Shown: piece by piece, positions 50,010 through 59,042 of the stretch | How the letters are laid out: every line of letters starts with the position of its first letter | Position numbering within the stretch: position 1 is the stretch's first letter | Source of the DNA: Mycobacterium sp. ITM-2016-00317 | GTDB taxonomy: Bacteria > Actinomycetota > Actinomycetes > Mycobacteriales > Mycobacteriaceae | Direction: 5' to 3' | DNA: 64,000 nt | Assembly (NCBI RefSeq): GCF_002968295.1 | Contig: NZ_CP134399.1 | Location: forward strand, 4,712,001 to 4,776,000 | Notes under the pieces: model-generated | What the model was told of the DNA's origin: nothing | What the model saw: only the letters and a program-made list of their open reading frames with translations | Databases searched by the model: none | Made by a program: the position numbers and the translations under genes

Positions 50010-50927
50010 TCAGGCCTGGGTGTCGTGGGCGGCGAGGAATTCGGCGACGACGGCGCGGAACTCCCCGGGTTTCTCCAGATGGCTGCAGTGGCTGGCGTCG
50101 GCGAACACATGGCTGCGGGCATCGGGGATCAGGTCCACATACGGAGCCCACGTCGCCGGGGTGGCCTCGTCGAACTCACCGGCGATCACCAGCGTGGGGA
50201 CGGTGATGTTCGGCAGCCGGTCGACGATGCTCCACTCACGCAACGTGCCCAGCACGTGGAACTCGTTGGGGCCGTTCATGGTGTGGTAGACGGTGGGCTC
50301 GGCTTCCATCTGCTCGACGGTCTCCACGAAGTCCTGCGGCGGGGGCACAATCCGGCACACGTGACGGACGTAGAACTCCTCGGTGGCCGCGAGGTACTCG
50401 GGGTCGGTGACCGTCCCGGCCTGCTCGTGCCGGTCCAGGGCGGCCTGGGTCTCCGGCGGCAACTGAGCCCGCAGCTCGGCGGCACCCGCCATCCACAGGG
50501 CCATCGAAGCCGGCGAGTTGCAGATCGACAGCGAGGCGAGGCCGGGGGGCTGCAGCGCCGCGATCTCGGCGCCGAGCATGCCGCCCCAGGACTGCCCGAG
50601 GAGGTGGTAGTGCTCGATGCCGAGTGCCGAACGCACCGTGTGGAATTCGTCGACGAACAGTGCGGGGGTCCAGAAGTCGGCGGGCGCGTCGGGCAGGTGC
50701 GTGCTGTTGCCGCAGCCCAGCTGGTCGTAGTGGATCACCGTGCGACCGGTCTCGTCGGCAAGTTCGGCGATGTTGCGCACGTAGTTGTGCGCCATGCCCG
50801 GGCCGCCGTGCAGGACGAACAGCGGCAACAGGCCGGGTCGCTGTTCCTCGGGGGTGGTGATGCGGACCCACGTCTCGTACTCGCGGAAGGGCACCATGCG
50901 TGTCGCAACGGGCATGGCGCTCAGCAT
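50010..50927 (-). CDS. Proline-iminopeptidase-like alpha/beta hydrolase
   Basis: A 305-residue hydrolase of peptidase family S33: LFVLHGGPGMAHNY carries the HGGPG oxyanion signature, GQSWGG the nucleophile, EFDEATP the Asp and DASHCSHLEKPGEF the His. It removes N-terminal residues (often Pro) from small peptides, or hydrolyses an amino acid amide. The frame allows ATG 50927 or ATG 50915. It heads an operon with the permease and is divergent from a FadR-type GntR gene. Confidence 0.87.
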   Translation of the reverse strand: MLSAMPVATRMVPFREYETWVRITTPEEQRPGLLPLFVLHGGPGMAHNYVRNIAELADETGRTVIHYDQLGCGNSTHLPDAPADFWTPALFVDEFHTVRSALGIEHYHLLGQSWGGMLGAEIAALQPPGLASLSICNSPASMALWMAGAAELRAQLPPETQAALDRHEQAGTVTDPEYLAATEEFYVRHVCRIVPPPQDFVETVEQMEAEPTVYHTMNGPNEFHVLGTLREWSIVDRLPNITVPTLVIAGEFDEATPATWAPYVDLIPDARSHVFADASHCSHLEKPGEFRAVVAEFLAAHDTQA

Positions 50928-50938
50928 GGACCCGATAA

Positions 50939-50955
50939 GGTCTCATCGCAAGACC
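50939..50955. promoter_or_regulatory. Candidate GntR operator
   Basis: GGTCT-N7-AGACC is a perfect inverted repeat 12 bp upstream of the hydrolase ATG and 45 bp from the GntR ATG. A second AT-rich dyad TTAA-N6-TTAA (50957-50970) follows. Confidence 0.4.
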
Positions 50956-50999
50956 ATTAAGGCGAATTAACATGCCCGTATTCGAGAAGGACGGGGACG

Positions 51000-51761
51000 A
51001 TGACGGACGGCGTCACAGTGATGACCGGGCTGCTGGGTCAGCAGCTCGACATGCCGTCGCGCGTCGACGAGATCACCGATCGCCTGGTCACCGCGATTGC
51101 CATCGGCGAGTACCTGCCCGGTGCCCGGCTGCCCGTGGAGCGTGACCTGGCCGCGTCGTTGGGCGTGGGGCGGATGACGGTGCGGGCCGCGCTGGCCCGG
51201 TTGGTCGACGGGGGCCTGCTGGAGACGCGCCGCGGCCGCGGCGGCGGCTCCTACGTCCTGCAACAGTGGCGCGAGTCGTCCACCGACGCCGTCAACCGGA
51301 CGCTGGTCAGCCGGCTCGGTGAGCTCAAGGACCGGTGTGACGCGGTGTGCCGCATCCACGGCGCGGTCTGCCGTGCGGCCGCCGAATCACGCACCGACGC
51401 CGATGTGACCGCCCTGTCCGACGCGCTCGAGAACTTCCGCACCGCCCGCAGTGGCGCCGACGCCCAGCTCGCCGACAGCCGTCTGCATCTGGCGATCATG
51501 GATGCCGCGCACAACCCGGTCCTGAAGAAGGTGCTGATCGATCTCGAGGCCTCGGTGAACGTCGGCGCCCCGGTTCACCCGTGGGGCGAACCCGACACCA
51601 TGGCCGCGATGGAGCGCCGGGCGCTGCACGACCACGAGCACCTCGTCGCGGCGATCATCGCGGGCCGTGCGGACGAGGCCGAGAGCATCGCCCGCGCCCA
51701 TGTGGCGATCGATTTCGAGGTGATCGTCGCCGCCTCGCGCCGCGCGGGGACCACCGGCTGA
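51000..51761 (+). CDS. GntR-family (FadR type) transcriptional regulator
   Basis: A 253-residue regulator. The winged helix spans about residues 20-90 (VTAIAIGEYLPGARLPVERDLA, GVGRMTVRAALARL) and an FCD-like helical effector domain follows, with H-containing HDHEHLVAAII and RAHVAIDFE as typical metal/ligand residues. AAGGA lies about ten bases before the ATG. It probably controls the divergent hydrolase-permease operon, with an amino acid or organic acid as signal. Confidence 0.88.
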   Translation: MTDGVTVMTGLLGQQLDMPSRVDEITDRLVTAIAIGEYLPGARLPVERDLAASLGVGRMTVRAALARLVDGGLLETRRGRGGGSYVLQQWRESSTDAVNRTLVSRLGELKDRCDAVCRIHGAVCRAAAESRTDADVTALSDALENFRTARSGADAQLADSRLHLAIMDAAHNPVLKKVLIDLEASVNVGAPVHPWGEPDTMAAMERRALHDHEHLVAAIIAGRADEAESIARAHVAIDFEVIVAASRRAGTTG

Positions 51762-51768
51762 TCGATGA

Positions 51769-52422
51769 TCAATCCTCCCCCAGCAGTTGATGATTGAACG
51801 TCTCGAGGAGCCACCCGTGGTAGCGGCGTTGGCTCCAACCGCGCACTTCGACAAGCGCGTAGTGCATGCCGGGATCGTTGTAGACCCAGATGAGGTCACG
51901 GGCGATGGCCGTGGTGAGTCCCTTTCGTAGCCCGCCCTTCTTCTTCAGCAAGGTAGCGAGGACGTTCGCCGCTTCCAGTCGCTGACTGCCGACCTCGGTC
52001 CACAGTTGATGCACCTCGCCGTCCACCCCGGCAGCTGAGCGCACCACTTCGTAGAGGCGCGACACGCGCAGCGCAGCCTCACTGAGGACCTCGACATACC
52101 CCTCGACGATCTGCGCCGGATCGGCCATCGAGAACAGTCTCTGAATGCGCGGGCGGTCGACCATGGGGACCTGTTCGTCGTCGCCGACGATCGCCCTGTC
52201 GTAGGCGGTCTTCAGCAGCCACGGCTTGCCGCCGGCGGCAGTGAAGACGGTGGAGCGGGCGACGCCCGCGGTTTCGGCGATCAGGTCGATCGACGTGGCG
52301 GTATAGCCGCGTTCGATGAACAGCCTGGTCGCGGTGTCGAGTATCAACTGCCGAGTCGCCGACGCCTGCTTTGCCCGCAGTGTCGAGCGGTAGGGATGCC
52401 TGGTCGCCGGCTCGGGTTTCAT
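51769..52422 (-). CDS. TetR-family transcriptional regulator
   Basis: A 217-residue TetR protein with ATRQLILDTATRLFIERGYT and IAETAGVARSTVFTAAGGK in the DNA-binding domain. Unlike the common VSxxTLYxHF helix, the recognition helix reads RSTVFTAAGGK. ATG 52422 is chosen because GGAAGG precedes it; an upstream GTG at 52455 is possible. It is divergent from an NADP-dependent oxidoreductase gene across 126 bp and is a likely regulator of it. No clear dyad was found in that gap. Confidence 0.85.
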   Translation of the reverse strand: MKPEPATRHPYRSTLRAKQASATRQLILDTATRLFIERGYTATSIDLIAETAGVARSTVFTAAGGKPWLLKTAYDRAIVGDDEQVPMVDRPRIQRLFSMADPAQIVEGYVEVLSEAALRVSRLYEVVRSAAGVDGEVHQLWTEVGSQRLEAANVLATLLKKKGGLRKGLTTAIARDLIWVYNDPGMHYALVEVRGWSQRRYHGWLLETFNHQLLGED

Positions 52423-52548
52423 CGGACCTTCCACGCATCGGGAATTAATCGTCACTGCAGATCATTCATCATACCGACAGTCTGATTCAGCACACGGACG
52501 ATGACGCCCGTGGAAATGCACACCCAGCACCACAGGAGGAGTTCCACC

Positions 52549-53217
52549 ATGAAGATCGGAATCATCGGGGCCGGCAACATCGGCGGAACGTTGACACGTC
52601 GCCTGCGGGCACTCGGTCACGATGTGGCCGTCGCCAATTCGCGGTCTCCGGAGACTCTTTCCGCTCTCGCCGAGGAGACCGGCGCAACGCCCGTGTGGGC
52701 CGCGGACGCCGCCGCCGACGCCGATCGCGTCATCATCAGCATTCCGCAGAAGAACGTTCCCGACCTCGCCGACGGAATCGTCGACAAGCGCAAACCGGAC
52801 GCTCCGGTAATCGAGACCAACAACTACTACCCGCAGCAGCGGGATGGCTACATCGGCGCGATCGAAGACGGCCTCACCGAGAGCGAGTGGGTGGCGGAAC
52901 AGATCGGCGCGCCCGTCTACAAGGCCTTCAACGGGATCTGGTGGAAGCACCTCCTGGAGAAGGGAACACCCAGCGGGACACCGGACCGTATTGCCATCCC
53001 GGTCGCCGGCGAGGAGGGGCCGGGCCGCGAGCTGGTCCACGACATCATCGACCAGCTCGGATTCGACCCGGTCGACGCCGGTCCGCTTTCCGAATCCTGG
53101 CGCCAGCAACCCGGAACCCCCGTGTACGGGAAGGACTTCGACTCGGACGGTGCCCGCACGGCACTGGCCGAGGCGACGCGCGAGCGCACGCCGGATTGGC
53201 GCGCGCTCCCCGACTGA
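52549..53217 (+). CDS. NADPH-dependent F420 reductase-like oxidoreductase
   Basis: A 222-residue Rossmann protein beginning MKIGIIGAGNIGGTLTRRL, with VIETNNYYPQQRDGYIG in the centre. It belongs to the F420H2:NADP oxidoreductase-like/pyrroline-5-carboxylate reductase-fold group (NPD family). CAGGAGGAG lies seven bases upstream of the ATG. It is divergent from the TetR gene. Whether it uses F420 is not shown by the sequence. It ends at a 9-bp stem-loop terminator. Confidence 0.82.
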   Translation: MKIGIIGAGNIGGTLTRRLRALGHDVAVANSRSPETLSALAEETGATPVWAADAAADADRVIISIPQKNVPDLADGIVDKRKPDAPVIETNNYYPQQRDGYIGAIEDGLTESEWVAEQIGAPVYKAFNGIWWKHLLEKGTPSGTPDRIAIPVAGEEGPGRELVHDIIDQLGFDPVDAGPLSESWRQQPGTPVYGKDFDSDGARTALAEATRERTPDWRALPD

Positions 53218-53241
53218 GAAACGGCCCTCACCCCGTCCTGC

Positions 53242-53268
53242 GCCGGGCGGGGCGAAGTGCCGCCCGGC
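53242..53268. terminator. Stem-loop between convergent genes
   Basis: GCCGGGCGG (53242-53250) and CCGCCCGGC (53260-53268) pair perfectly around nine bases, between the stops at 53217 and 53278. Confidence 0.6.
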
Positions 53269-53277
53269 ATCCGCCGG

Positions 53278-53880
53278 CTAGCCCGCTGAATCCGAGGTGA
53301 AAATGCCCGCCGTCGCAACCGCCACGCGCCGGCGCGCCGCTTCAATGTCATCTCCGAAGCGGTCCACGCCCCATGACAATGCGGTGACCAACTCGAATAT
53401 CTCGCCGGCGGTGATGGATTCGATCGCATCTCCGGTGGACTTGGCCGCGTCCAAGAGGGTTGCCGTCTGAGTGAGCAGCGGATTGCAGGCTTCGTTCATG
53501 GGCGATGCGGAGTCGACGCGTGCGGTGGAGATGCAGTACGGCAGGTCGTGCCAGATCCGCATCTGCCATGTCAGGCGGAACAGCCACTCGGCAAGGGCTT
53601 CGCGAGGGGTGAGCGAGCGCGACAGTTCCTCGGCTTCGGCGAGAGCTGTTTCGGTATTCGCCTCCATCACCGCCGCGAGCAGATCGTCGCGGGTGGGGAA
53701 ATTGCGATACAGCGTTGCGTTGCCGACCCCAGCGCGCAGCGCGATGCCGTCGATCGAGGCGAGCACGCCCTCTTCGTCGAATGTCTCGCGGGCGGCCGCG
53801 AGGATGGCGTCGCGGTTTCGTCGGGCATCGGCACGCATGGGGCGCGCCGACTTCTGGGCGGCACCGTGTGCAGCTGCCAT
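53278..53880 (-). CDS. TetR-family transcriptional regulator with double operator
   Basis: A 200-residue TetR protein: NRDAILAAARETFDEEGV and LRAGVGNATLYRNFPTRDDLL form the DNA-binding domain, followed by an effector domain with EWLFRLTWQMRIW. AAGGAG precedes the ATG at 53880. Two near-identical dyads lie between it and the divergent SDR gene, so it very probably represses both itself and the SDR. The SDR's substrate is a good guess for the ligand. Confidence 0.88.
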   Translation of the reverse strand: MAAAHGAAQKSARPMRADARRNRDAILAAARETFDEEGVLASIDGIALRAGVGNATLYRNFPTRDDLLAAVMEANTETALAEAEELSRSLTPREALAEWLFRLTWQMRIWHDLPYCISTARVDSASPMNEACNPLLTQTATLLDAAKSTGDAIESITAGEIFELVTALSWGVDRFGDDIEAARRRVAVATAGIFTSDSAG

Positions 53881-53896
53881 TGCACTCCTTGACTAA

Positions 53897-53938
53897 GTGG
53901 GGAGTATCCCCACATAGTGGTACTGGGGATGGACCCCA
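53897..53938. promoter_or_regulatory. Two tandem TetR operator dyads
   Basis: GTGGGG-AGTAT-CCCCAC (53897-53913) and TGGGG-ATGGA-CCCCA (53924-53938) are perfect inverted repeats with the same arms, centres 26 bp apart. They fill the space between the TetR start (53880) and the ribosome-binding site of the SDR gene. Confidence 0.75.
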
Positions 53939-53955
53939 CTTGTTGAGGAGTTTAG

Positions 53956-54681
53956 ATGAACCAGTCACTCGTTGGTCGCACAGTGCTCGTGACGGGCGCA
54001 AACGGCGGCCTTGGTGAGCAGTTCGTGCGGCAGGCGCTCGATCGCGGCGCGAGCAAGGTGTACGCGGCAGCACGCGCACCGCGCAGCTGGGAGGACACCA
54101 GGATCCGACCGCTGAGCCTCGACATCACCGACCGAGACGATGTCGCGAGTGCGGTGGCAGCGGCACCCGACGTCGACCTGTTGATCAACAATGCCGGGAT
54201 CGCACCCGCCGGGGATTCGATCTCCGGGCCGGAGGAGGAGCTTCGCCGGATATTCGAGACCAACTTCTTCGGCACCGTCCGCGTCGCGAACGCGTTCGCC
54301 CCGGTTCTCGCCGTCAACGGTGGAGGAGCCATGTTGAACGTCTTGTCGGCAGCGAGCTGGATGAGCGTTCCGACCGGTTACGGCGCATCGAAAGCCGCGA
54401 TGTGGTCGGCGACCAATGCGCTGCGGGTGGAACTGCTGGGCCAGGGCACGCAGGTGATCGGGCTGCTGGTCGGAATGGTCGACACCCCGATGGCGGCTCG
54501 GTGGGACGTCCCGAAAGTCAGCGCTGCCGACGTCGTGGCCCAGGCATACGACGCGGTGACGGACGGCTCCCTCGAAGTCCTGGCCGACGAGTCCACCCGC
54601 GACCTCAAGAGGCGGCTGAGCACCAGGGCCGAAGTCATCTACCCGTGGATGATGGAAGAACTCGCGTCGTTTGTGTCGTGA
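53956..54681 (+). CDS. Short-chain dehydrogenase/reductase, TetR-controlled
   Basis: A 241-residue SDR with TGANGGLG near residue 14, NNAGIAPAG, Ser in NVLSAASWM and YGASK. The N-terminal RTVLVTGANGGLGEQF and the missing long C-terminal lid are typical of classical SDRs using NAD(P). GAGGAG is five bases before the ATG. It is divergent from the TetR gene with two operator dyads in between. The substrate is not known. Confidence 0.87.
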   Translation: MNQSLVGRTVLVTGANGGLGEQFVRQALDRGASKVYAAARAPRSWEDTRIRPLSLDITDRDDVASAVAAAPDVDLLINNAGIAPAGDSISGPEEELRRIFETNFFGTVRVANAFAPVLAVNGGGAMLNVLSAASWMSVPTGYGASKAAMWSATNALRVELLGQGTQVIGLLVGMVDTPMAARWDVPKVSAADVVAQAYDAVTDGSLEVLADESTRDLKRRLSTRAEVIYPWMMEELASFVS

Positions 54682-54694
54682 TCCGGTTGTCCGA

Positions 54695-55426
54695 CTACCA
54701 CGGCACTTCACCGGCGTCTTCGAAGAACCGGCCGGTAGGACCGCCATCGGGCAGGGAGGCGAGGCGGACGGCGACGGCCGCGCCCTGTTCCGGGGTGCGC
54801 ACGCCGCGGAAGCCGTTCAGATCGGTGGCGACGTAACCCGGGCAGGCAGCATTGATCAGGATGTCGGTGTCGGCCAGTTCGCGGACGTACTGCAACATCA
54901 CGGCGTTGAGGAAGGCCTTCGACGGCGTGTAAGCCACTGCTATGGGCCCCATCTGAGCTTCGGTGCCCGCGCCCGCCTGACGGGTCGACGACCCCGCGCT
55001 GCTCGACACGTTCACGATCCGTGGGGAGGCGCCGCGACGAAGCAGCGGCAGCATCGCATTGGTGACGCGGATGACGCCGATGACGTTCGTCTCGACCACG
55101 GTGCGAATGACGGCCGGATCCACCGTGGTCGGCTGTTGGTCTGCGCCGCCGGTGATCGCGGCGTTGTTCACCAGAGCGTTGAGGTGCCCTTCGCGCTCTG
55201 CGATCAGTTCGGCGGCGGACGTCACGCTCTCGTCGTCGGTCACGTCCAGCGGCACCCCGAAGGCGTCGACGCCGGCAGCGCGCAGTCGCGCCACGGCGTC
55301 GTCTCTCCGGTCTCGGTCGCGGGCTCCTACGCCGACGGTCCATCCCAATGCGCCGAGACCGTTCGCAATCTCGTAGCCGATGCCCTTGTTCGCCCCGGTC
55401 ACCAGCGCCACCTTGTTTTCATCCAT
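54695..55426 (-). CDS. Short-chain dehydrogenase/reductase, divergent from LysR gene
   Basis: A 243-residue SDR: VALVTGANKGIGYEIA, NNAAITGGADQ, VNVSSSAGS and YTPSKAFLNAV supply the cofactor motif and Ser-Tyr-Lys triad. The TGANKGIGxE start resembles the carbonyl-reductase-like SDR group. ATG 55426 is chosen although the frame is open for another 300 codons upstream, because the family sequence begins there. It is divergent from a LysR gene that probably controls it. Confidence 0.86.
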   Translation of the reverse strand: MDENKVALVTGANKGIGYEIANGLGALGWTVGVGARDRDRRDDAVARLRAAGVDAFGVPLDVTDDESVTSAAELIAEREGHLNALVNNAAITGGADQQPTTVDPAVIRTVVETNVIGVIRVTNAMLPLLRRGASPRIVNVSSSAGSSTRQAGAGTEAQMGPIAVAYTPSKAFLNAVMLQYVRELADTDILINAACPGYVATDLNGFRGVRTPEQGAAVAVRLASLPDGGPTGRFFEDAGEVPW

Positions 55427-55531
55427 GCCGTCGATGGTGCGAGGCATCGGCCGGCACGGTCCAACACCGAACGGGTCTCGACCATTACTTTGACGGTATC
55501 GGCTGTGGTCACACGCGGTTAGCCTGGCGGT

Positions 55532-56380
55532 GTGGAGACCAGAGAGCTGCGCTACTTCGTGGCCGTCGCCGAGGAGTTGCATTTCGGGCGCGCCGCCCAA
55601 CGACTGGGTATCGCCCAACCGCCGCTGTCCCGAGCAGTCAGTCAGCTCGAACGGCGTCTCGGCGCCAAACTGCTCCACCGCAACAGCCGGTCGGTCACCC
55701 TCACGGAAGCGGGCGCGGTCCTGCTCCGCGAAGGACGCCTCGTCCTGGAGGCTCTGGAGGCCGCGGAGCGCCGCACGCAACGGGCCGCGCTCGCCGCGAC
55801 GGGCGAGCCACGGCTCGTGCTGGCCGCCAAGGCAGGCGCCTCCAGCGATCTGCTCGCGAAGCTGTTGCACGCCTACGCGGCCGAACCCGGGTCGGTGCAC
55901 GTGGACGTGGTCCTGTGCGGACCCGGCGAACAGGAACCGCTCCTGAGGAACGGGCGGGCAGACGTCGCTCTGTTGCATCGCCCTTTCGACCGGACGACGG
56001 GACTCGATGTGGAGGAGTTGATCACCGAAGGACAGGTCGCGGTCCTTCCCGCGGGGCACCCATTCACCGCGCAGCGGTCTCTGCACCTGAGCCAACTCGA
56101 CGAGCAGGCCGAACTCCCCGCACCTCGCTGGCCGAATCGGGACGGAAAGTATCCAGACGGGCCCGGGCCCGCCGTTCGCGACCACGCCCAGTTGCTCCAA
56201 CTGATTTCGCTCGGGCGCACGTACATGCTGGCGCCGGAGTCGTACCGGGCCCAGTTGCGCGAGGGCGTCGCCGCCGTCCCGGTCCTCGACGCGCCGCAGG
56301 TGACCACCGTCATCGCCTGGCCACCTCACAGCCGCTCGCGCCCCGTCGCGGACCTGGTGCGTGTCGCGACGAGCACCTGA
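55532..56380 (+). CDS. LysR-family transcriptional regulator
   Basis: A 282-residue LTTR with the N-terminal winged helix (ELRYFVAVAEELHFGRAAQRL, then QPPLSRAVSQLERRLGAKL) and a periplasmic-binding-like effector domain. The GTG start lies exactly six bases after TAGCCT (55520-55525), so the mRNA is likely leaderless. It is divergent from the SDR gene, the usual LysR arrangement. The inducer is unknown. Confidence 0.9.
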   Translation: METRELRYFVAVAEELHFGRAAQRLGIAQPPLSRAVSQLERRLGAKLLHRNSRSVTLTEAGAVLLREGRLVLEALEAAERRTQRAALAATGEPRLVLAAKAGASSDLLAKLLHAYAAEPGSVHVDVVLCGPGEQEPLLRNGRADVALLHRPFDRTTGLDVEELITEGQVAVLPAGHPFTAQRSLHLSQLDEQAELPAPRWPNRDGKYPDGPGPAVRDHAQLLQLISLGRTYMLAPESYRAQLREGVAAVPVLDAPQVTTVIAWPPHSRSRPVADLVRVATST

Positions 56381-56531
56381 CGCCGTCTCGATTCGGTTCC
56401 CCGCGGCGGACCAGCCACGTGTTTCCCCCGATCTGGGGGATGTCCACGTGCGCCGTGACCGGCAGATTGAGCGTCAGCGCAGCCGGTCACCGGCCCGCGC
56501 GGCGTCGGTTGATCGGGGGTCGGAGGTAGTG

Positions 56532-56768
56532 ATGCGCAAGTCGTACTACGCAATTCCGTTTCTGGTAGCTGCAGGTGTGTTCACCGCGTTGACGGCGGCC
56601 CCGTTGGCCGGTGCCACGCCGGCGTTGTCCGGCCCGTTGCCCACCGAGTATCCGTGGTGCGAACTGGACCTCTACTGCTACGACGACGACATCGACATCG
56701 CGCTGAACCCGGCGCGCGATCGGCGCGACGTGGAGTACGGCGGCGGCTCCGCATTCGGCGGCAACTGA
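56532..56768 (+). CDS. Small secreted protein
   Basis: A 78-residue protein with a signal peptide (MRKSYYAIPFLVAAGVFTAL, cut near LAGA-TPA), two cysteines six residues apart in WCELDLYCYDDD, an acidic patch and a Gly-rich C terminus. GGAGG lies five bases before the ATG. It lies 45 bases upstream of a haemophore-like gene on the same strand, so the two may be co-transcribed. Function unknown. Confidence 0.7.
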   Translation: MRKSYYAIPFLVAAGVFTALTAAPLAGATPALSGPLPTEYPWCELDLYCYDDDIDIALNPARDRRDVEYGGGSAFGGN

Positions 56769-56813
56769 TCAGCACAGTCCGGCACATTGACTCGACCAGG
56801 TAGAGGAGTGGGT

Positions 56814-57188
56814 ATGTCTGTTCTCGTCCGATCCGCAGGCGCGGCGATGCTCGTCGGCGCGGCGTTGCTCGGTTCCGGGGCCGTGGCCACGGCGCAGCCG
56901 ACCCCGACCCCGGCGCCCGCTCCGCCCCAGAACTGTTCCGTCGCCGACCAGTCCATCGTCCTGTCCGGGGTGTCGGCGTCGTTGGCGGATTACATGTTCT
57001 CCCACCCGGATGTGAACGGATTCTTCACCAGTCTGCGCGGGCTCCCGCCGGACGAACGCCGGGACAGGGTCACCGACTACATGGAGAAGAACCCCCAGGT
57101 GGCCAACGAGCTGCAGGGCGTCCGGCAACCCATGACCGACTTCCGCGCCCGCTGCGGGTTGCCGCCGGCGAGCATGCCGGACGAATAA
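56814..57188 (+). CDS. Haemophore-like secreted protein (MHB domain)
   Basis: A 124-residue exported protein. A signal peptide ends near TAQP, followed by a Pro-rich linker and a small helical domain with two cysteines (NCSVAD and RCGLPP). It contains DYMFSHPDVNGFF, the pattern of the mycobacterial haem-binding (MHB) family to which Rv0203 belongs. It may capture haem outside the cell for iron supply. GAGGAG precedes the ATG at 56814. No MmpL partner is in the window. Confidence 0.8.
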   Translation: MSVLVRSAGAAMLVGAALLGSGAVATAQPTPTPAPAPPQNCSVADQSIVLSGVSASLADYMFSHPDVNGFFTSLRGLPPDERRDRVTDYMEKNPQVANELQGVRQPMTDFRARCGLPPASMPDE

Positions 57189-57306
57189 GCGACATTGCTG
57201 ACGCGGCTTCCCGATAGCCGGTAGTGCGGTCTGCCGGATTCCGAACACCGGGATGGCGGTCACCGTTGACGACATCGCGGCCGGTTCGGGTCAGAGTCAG
57301 ATCCGA

Positions 57307-57329
57307 ACCCGCGGAACCAGACCGCGGGT
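57307..57329. promoter_or_regulatory. Perfect 8-bp inverted repeat upstream of mdlC
   Basis: ACCCGCGG-N7-CCGCGGGT lies 18 bases before the mdlC GTG. It could be an operator or an mRNA hairpin in the leader. Confidence 0.45.
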
Positions 57330-57347
57330 CGTCAACGAAGGAAGCCG

Positions 57348-58974
57348 GTGATCCCGATGTCCGATGAGAAGACCGTCCACGACGTCACCTACAACCTCCT
57401 CCGGAAGCTGGGACTGACAACAGTTTTCGGAAATCCCGGGTCGACAGAGCAGACATTTCTGAAGAACTTTCCCGACGATTTCACCTATGTCCTTGCGCTG
57501 CAGGAAGCTTCGGCATTGGCGATGGCCGACGGCTTCGCGCAGACCACCGGCAAGCCGGCACTGGTGAATCTGCACACCGCAGCAGGCACCGGGAACGCTA
57601 TCGGCAGCCTGGTCGCGGCGTACAAGGCCAATACCCCGATGATCGTCACCGCCGGTCAGCAGACCCGTGAAATGCTTTTGAGCGACCCGTATCTGGCCAA
57701 TCGTGACGAGACGACGATGCCCCAGCCCTGGGTCAAGTGGGCGTATCAGCCGGTCCGCGCCGAAGACGTGCCTGCCGCGTTCATGCAGGCCTACACCGTG
57801 GCCATGCAGCCTCCGATGGGACCGGTGTTCCTGTCCATCCCGCTCGACGACTGGGACAAGCCCGCTCTCGGTCCCGCGGTGGTCCGCACCGCCAGCCACC
57901 ACACCGAACCCGATCGCGCGCGGCTATGCGAGTTCGCCGCCAGGATCGACGCCGCGCAGCGTCCGCTGCTGGTCGTCGGTCCCGAGGTCGACCGCAACGG
58001 CGGCTGGGACGCCGCGGTGACCTTCGCCGAGAAGCTCGGCGCGCCGGTACTGGGAACCGCTCTGCCCGACCGCATCTCGTTCCCCGAGGATCACGAACTG
58101 TGGGCCAGGCCAACTTCCGATGAGCATCGCCGGGGTCAACCAGGCGGTCTACGGCCACGACCTCGTCATCGTGGTCGGGGCCCAGGTCTTCCGGTACTAC
58201 CCCTACATCGCCGGCGAGTATCTCCCGGAGGGCACCGGCCTGCTGCAACTGACCGCCGATCCGCACCTGGCCGCGGTGGCGCCTGTCGGCGACAGCACGC
58301 TCGGCGATGTCAGGGTCGCCCTCGAAGAGCTCGTGGACATGATCGGCGCCCGCTCCGACCGCTCGGTGCAGACGCCGCCGCTGGGCGCGATCCCGGTCGA
58401 GGACTCCGAGCGCACCGCACCGATGACGGCCAACGCCGTGTACCACACCCTGGGCGCCCATAAGCCCGACGACGCCGTGGTGGTGATGGAATCCACCTCG
58501 ACGATGCTCGACCAGAAGCGCTGGCTGCCCACCACGCGCTCGGCCAGCTTCTTCGCCACCGGCAGTGGCGGCATCGGGTGGGGTGTGCCTGCGGCCGTGG
58601 GTATCGCGCTCGGCGACCGCGAGCGGGGGGTCAAGCGCACCATCGTCGCGACCATCGGCGACGGCTCGTTCCAGTATTCGGTACAGGCGATCTGGACCGC
58701 GGCCCGGCACAAGCTGCCGATCGTGTTCGTGGTGCTGCGCAACGGCGAGTACTCGGTGCTCAAGTCGTTCGCCGCGCTCGAGGAAACCCCGGGCGTTCCC
58801 GGTCTGGAACTTCCGGGGCTCGACATCGCGTCGCTGGGCACGGGTTTCGGGTGCCGGGCGGTGACGGTCGACGACACCGACGGACTCGCGCGCGAGTTCA
58901 CGGCGGCCGTGCAGGCCGACGGCCCCACGGTCATCGTGGTGCCGACCCGTCCGCAAGACGCCGGCCTGAGCTGA
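57348..58974 (+). pseudogene. mdlC: Benzoylformate decarboxylase, interrupted by a single inserted base
   Basis: A thiamine-diphosphate enzyme that decarboxylates benzoylformate to benzaldehyde in the mandelate pathway. The N-terminal half has FGNPGSTEQTF and LHTAAGTGNAIG with the catalytic Ser and His. The C-terminal half has the ThDP motif IGDGSFQYSVQAIW and LRNGEYSVLKSF. The frame breaks at 58107: removing one A there restores WAGQLPMSIAG. Without it translation ends in unrelated sequence. GTG 57348 has AAGGA five bases upstream. All catalytic elements are intact, so either a very young pseudogene or a sequencing error. Confidence 0.82.
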
Positions 58975-59042
58975 GAGACGACCATGCCCGTCCACCGACG
59001 GCATACCTGCCGCGCCGGTGCTCGCCCTTCAGACCCCCGAGG

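Noticed and set aside
54695..56329. 544-codon minus-strand frame spanning the SDR and the LysR gene
   Set aside because: Only the last 243 codons show SDR sequence; the rest is antisense to the LysR gene.
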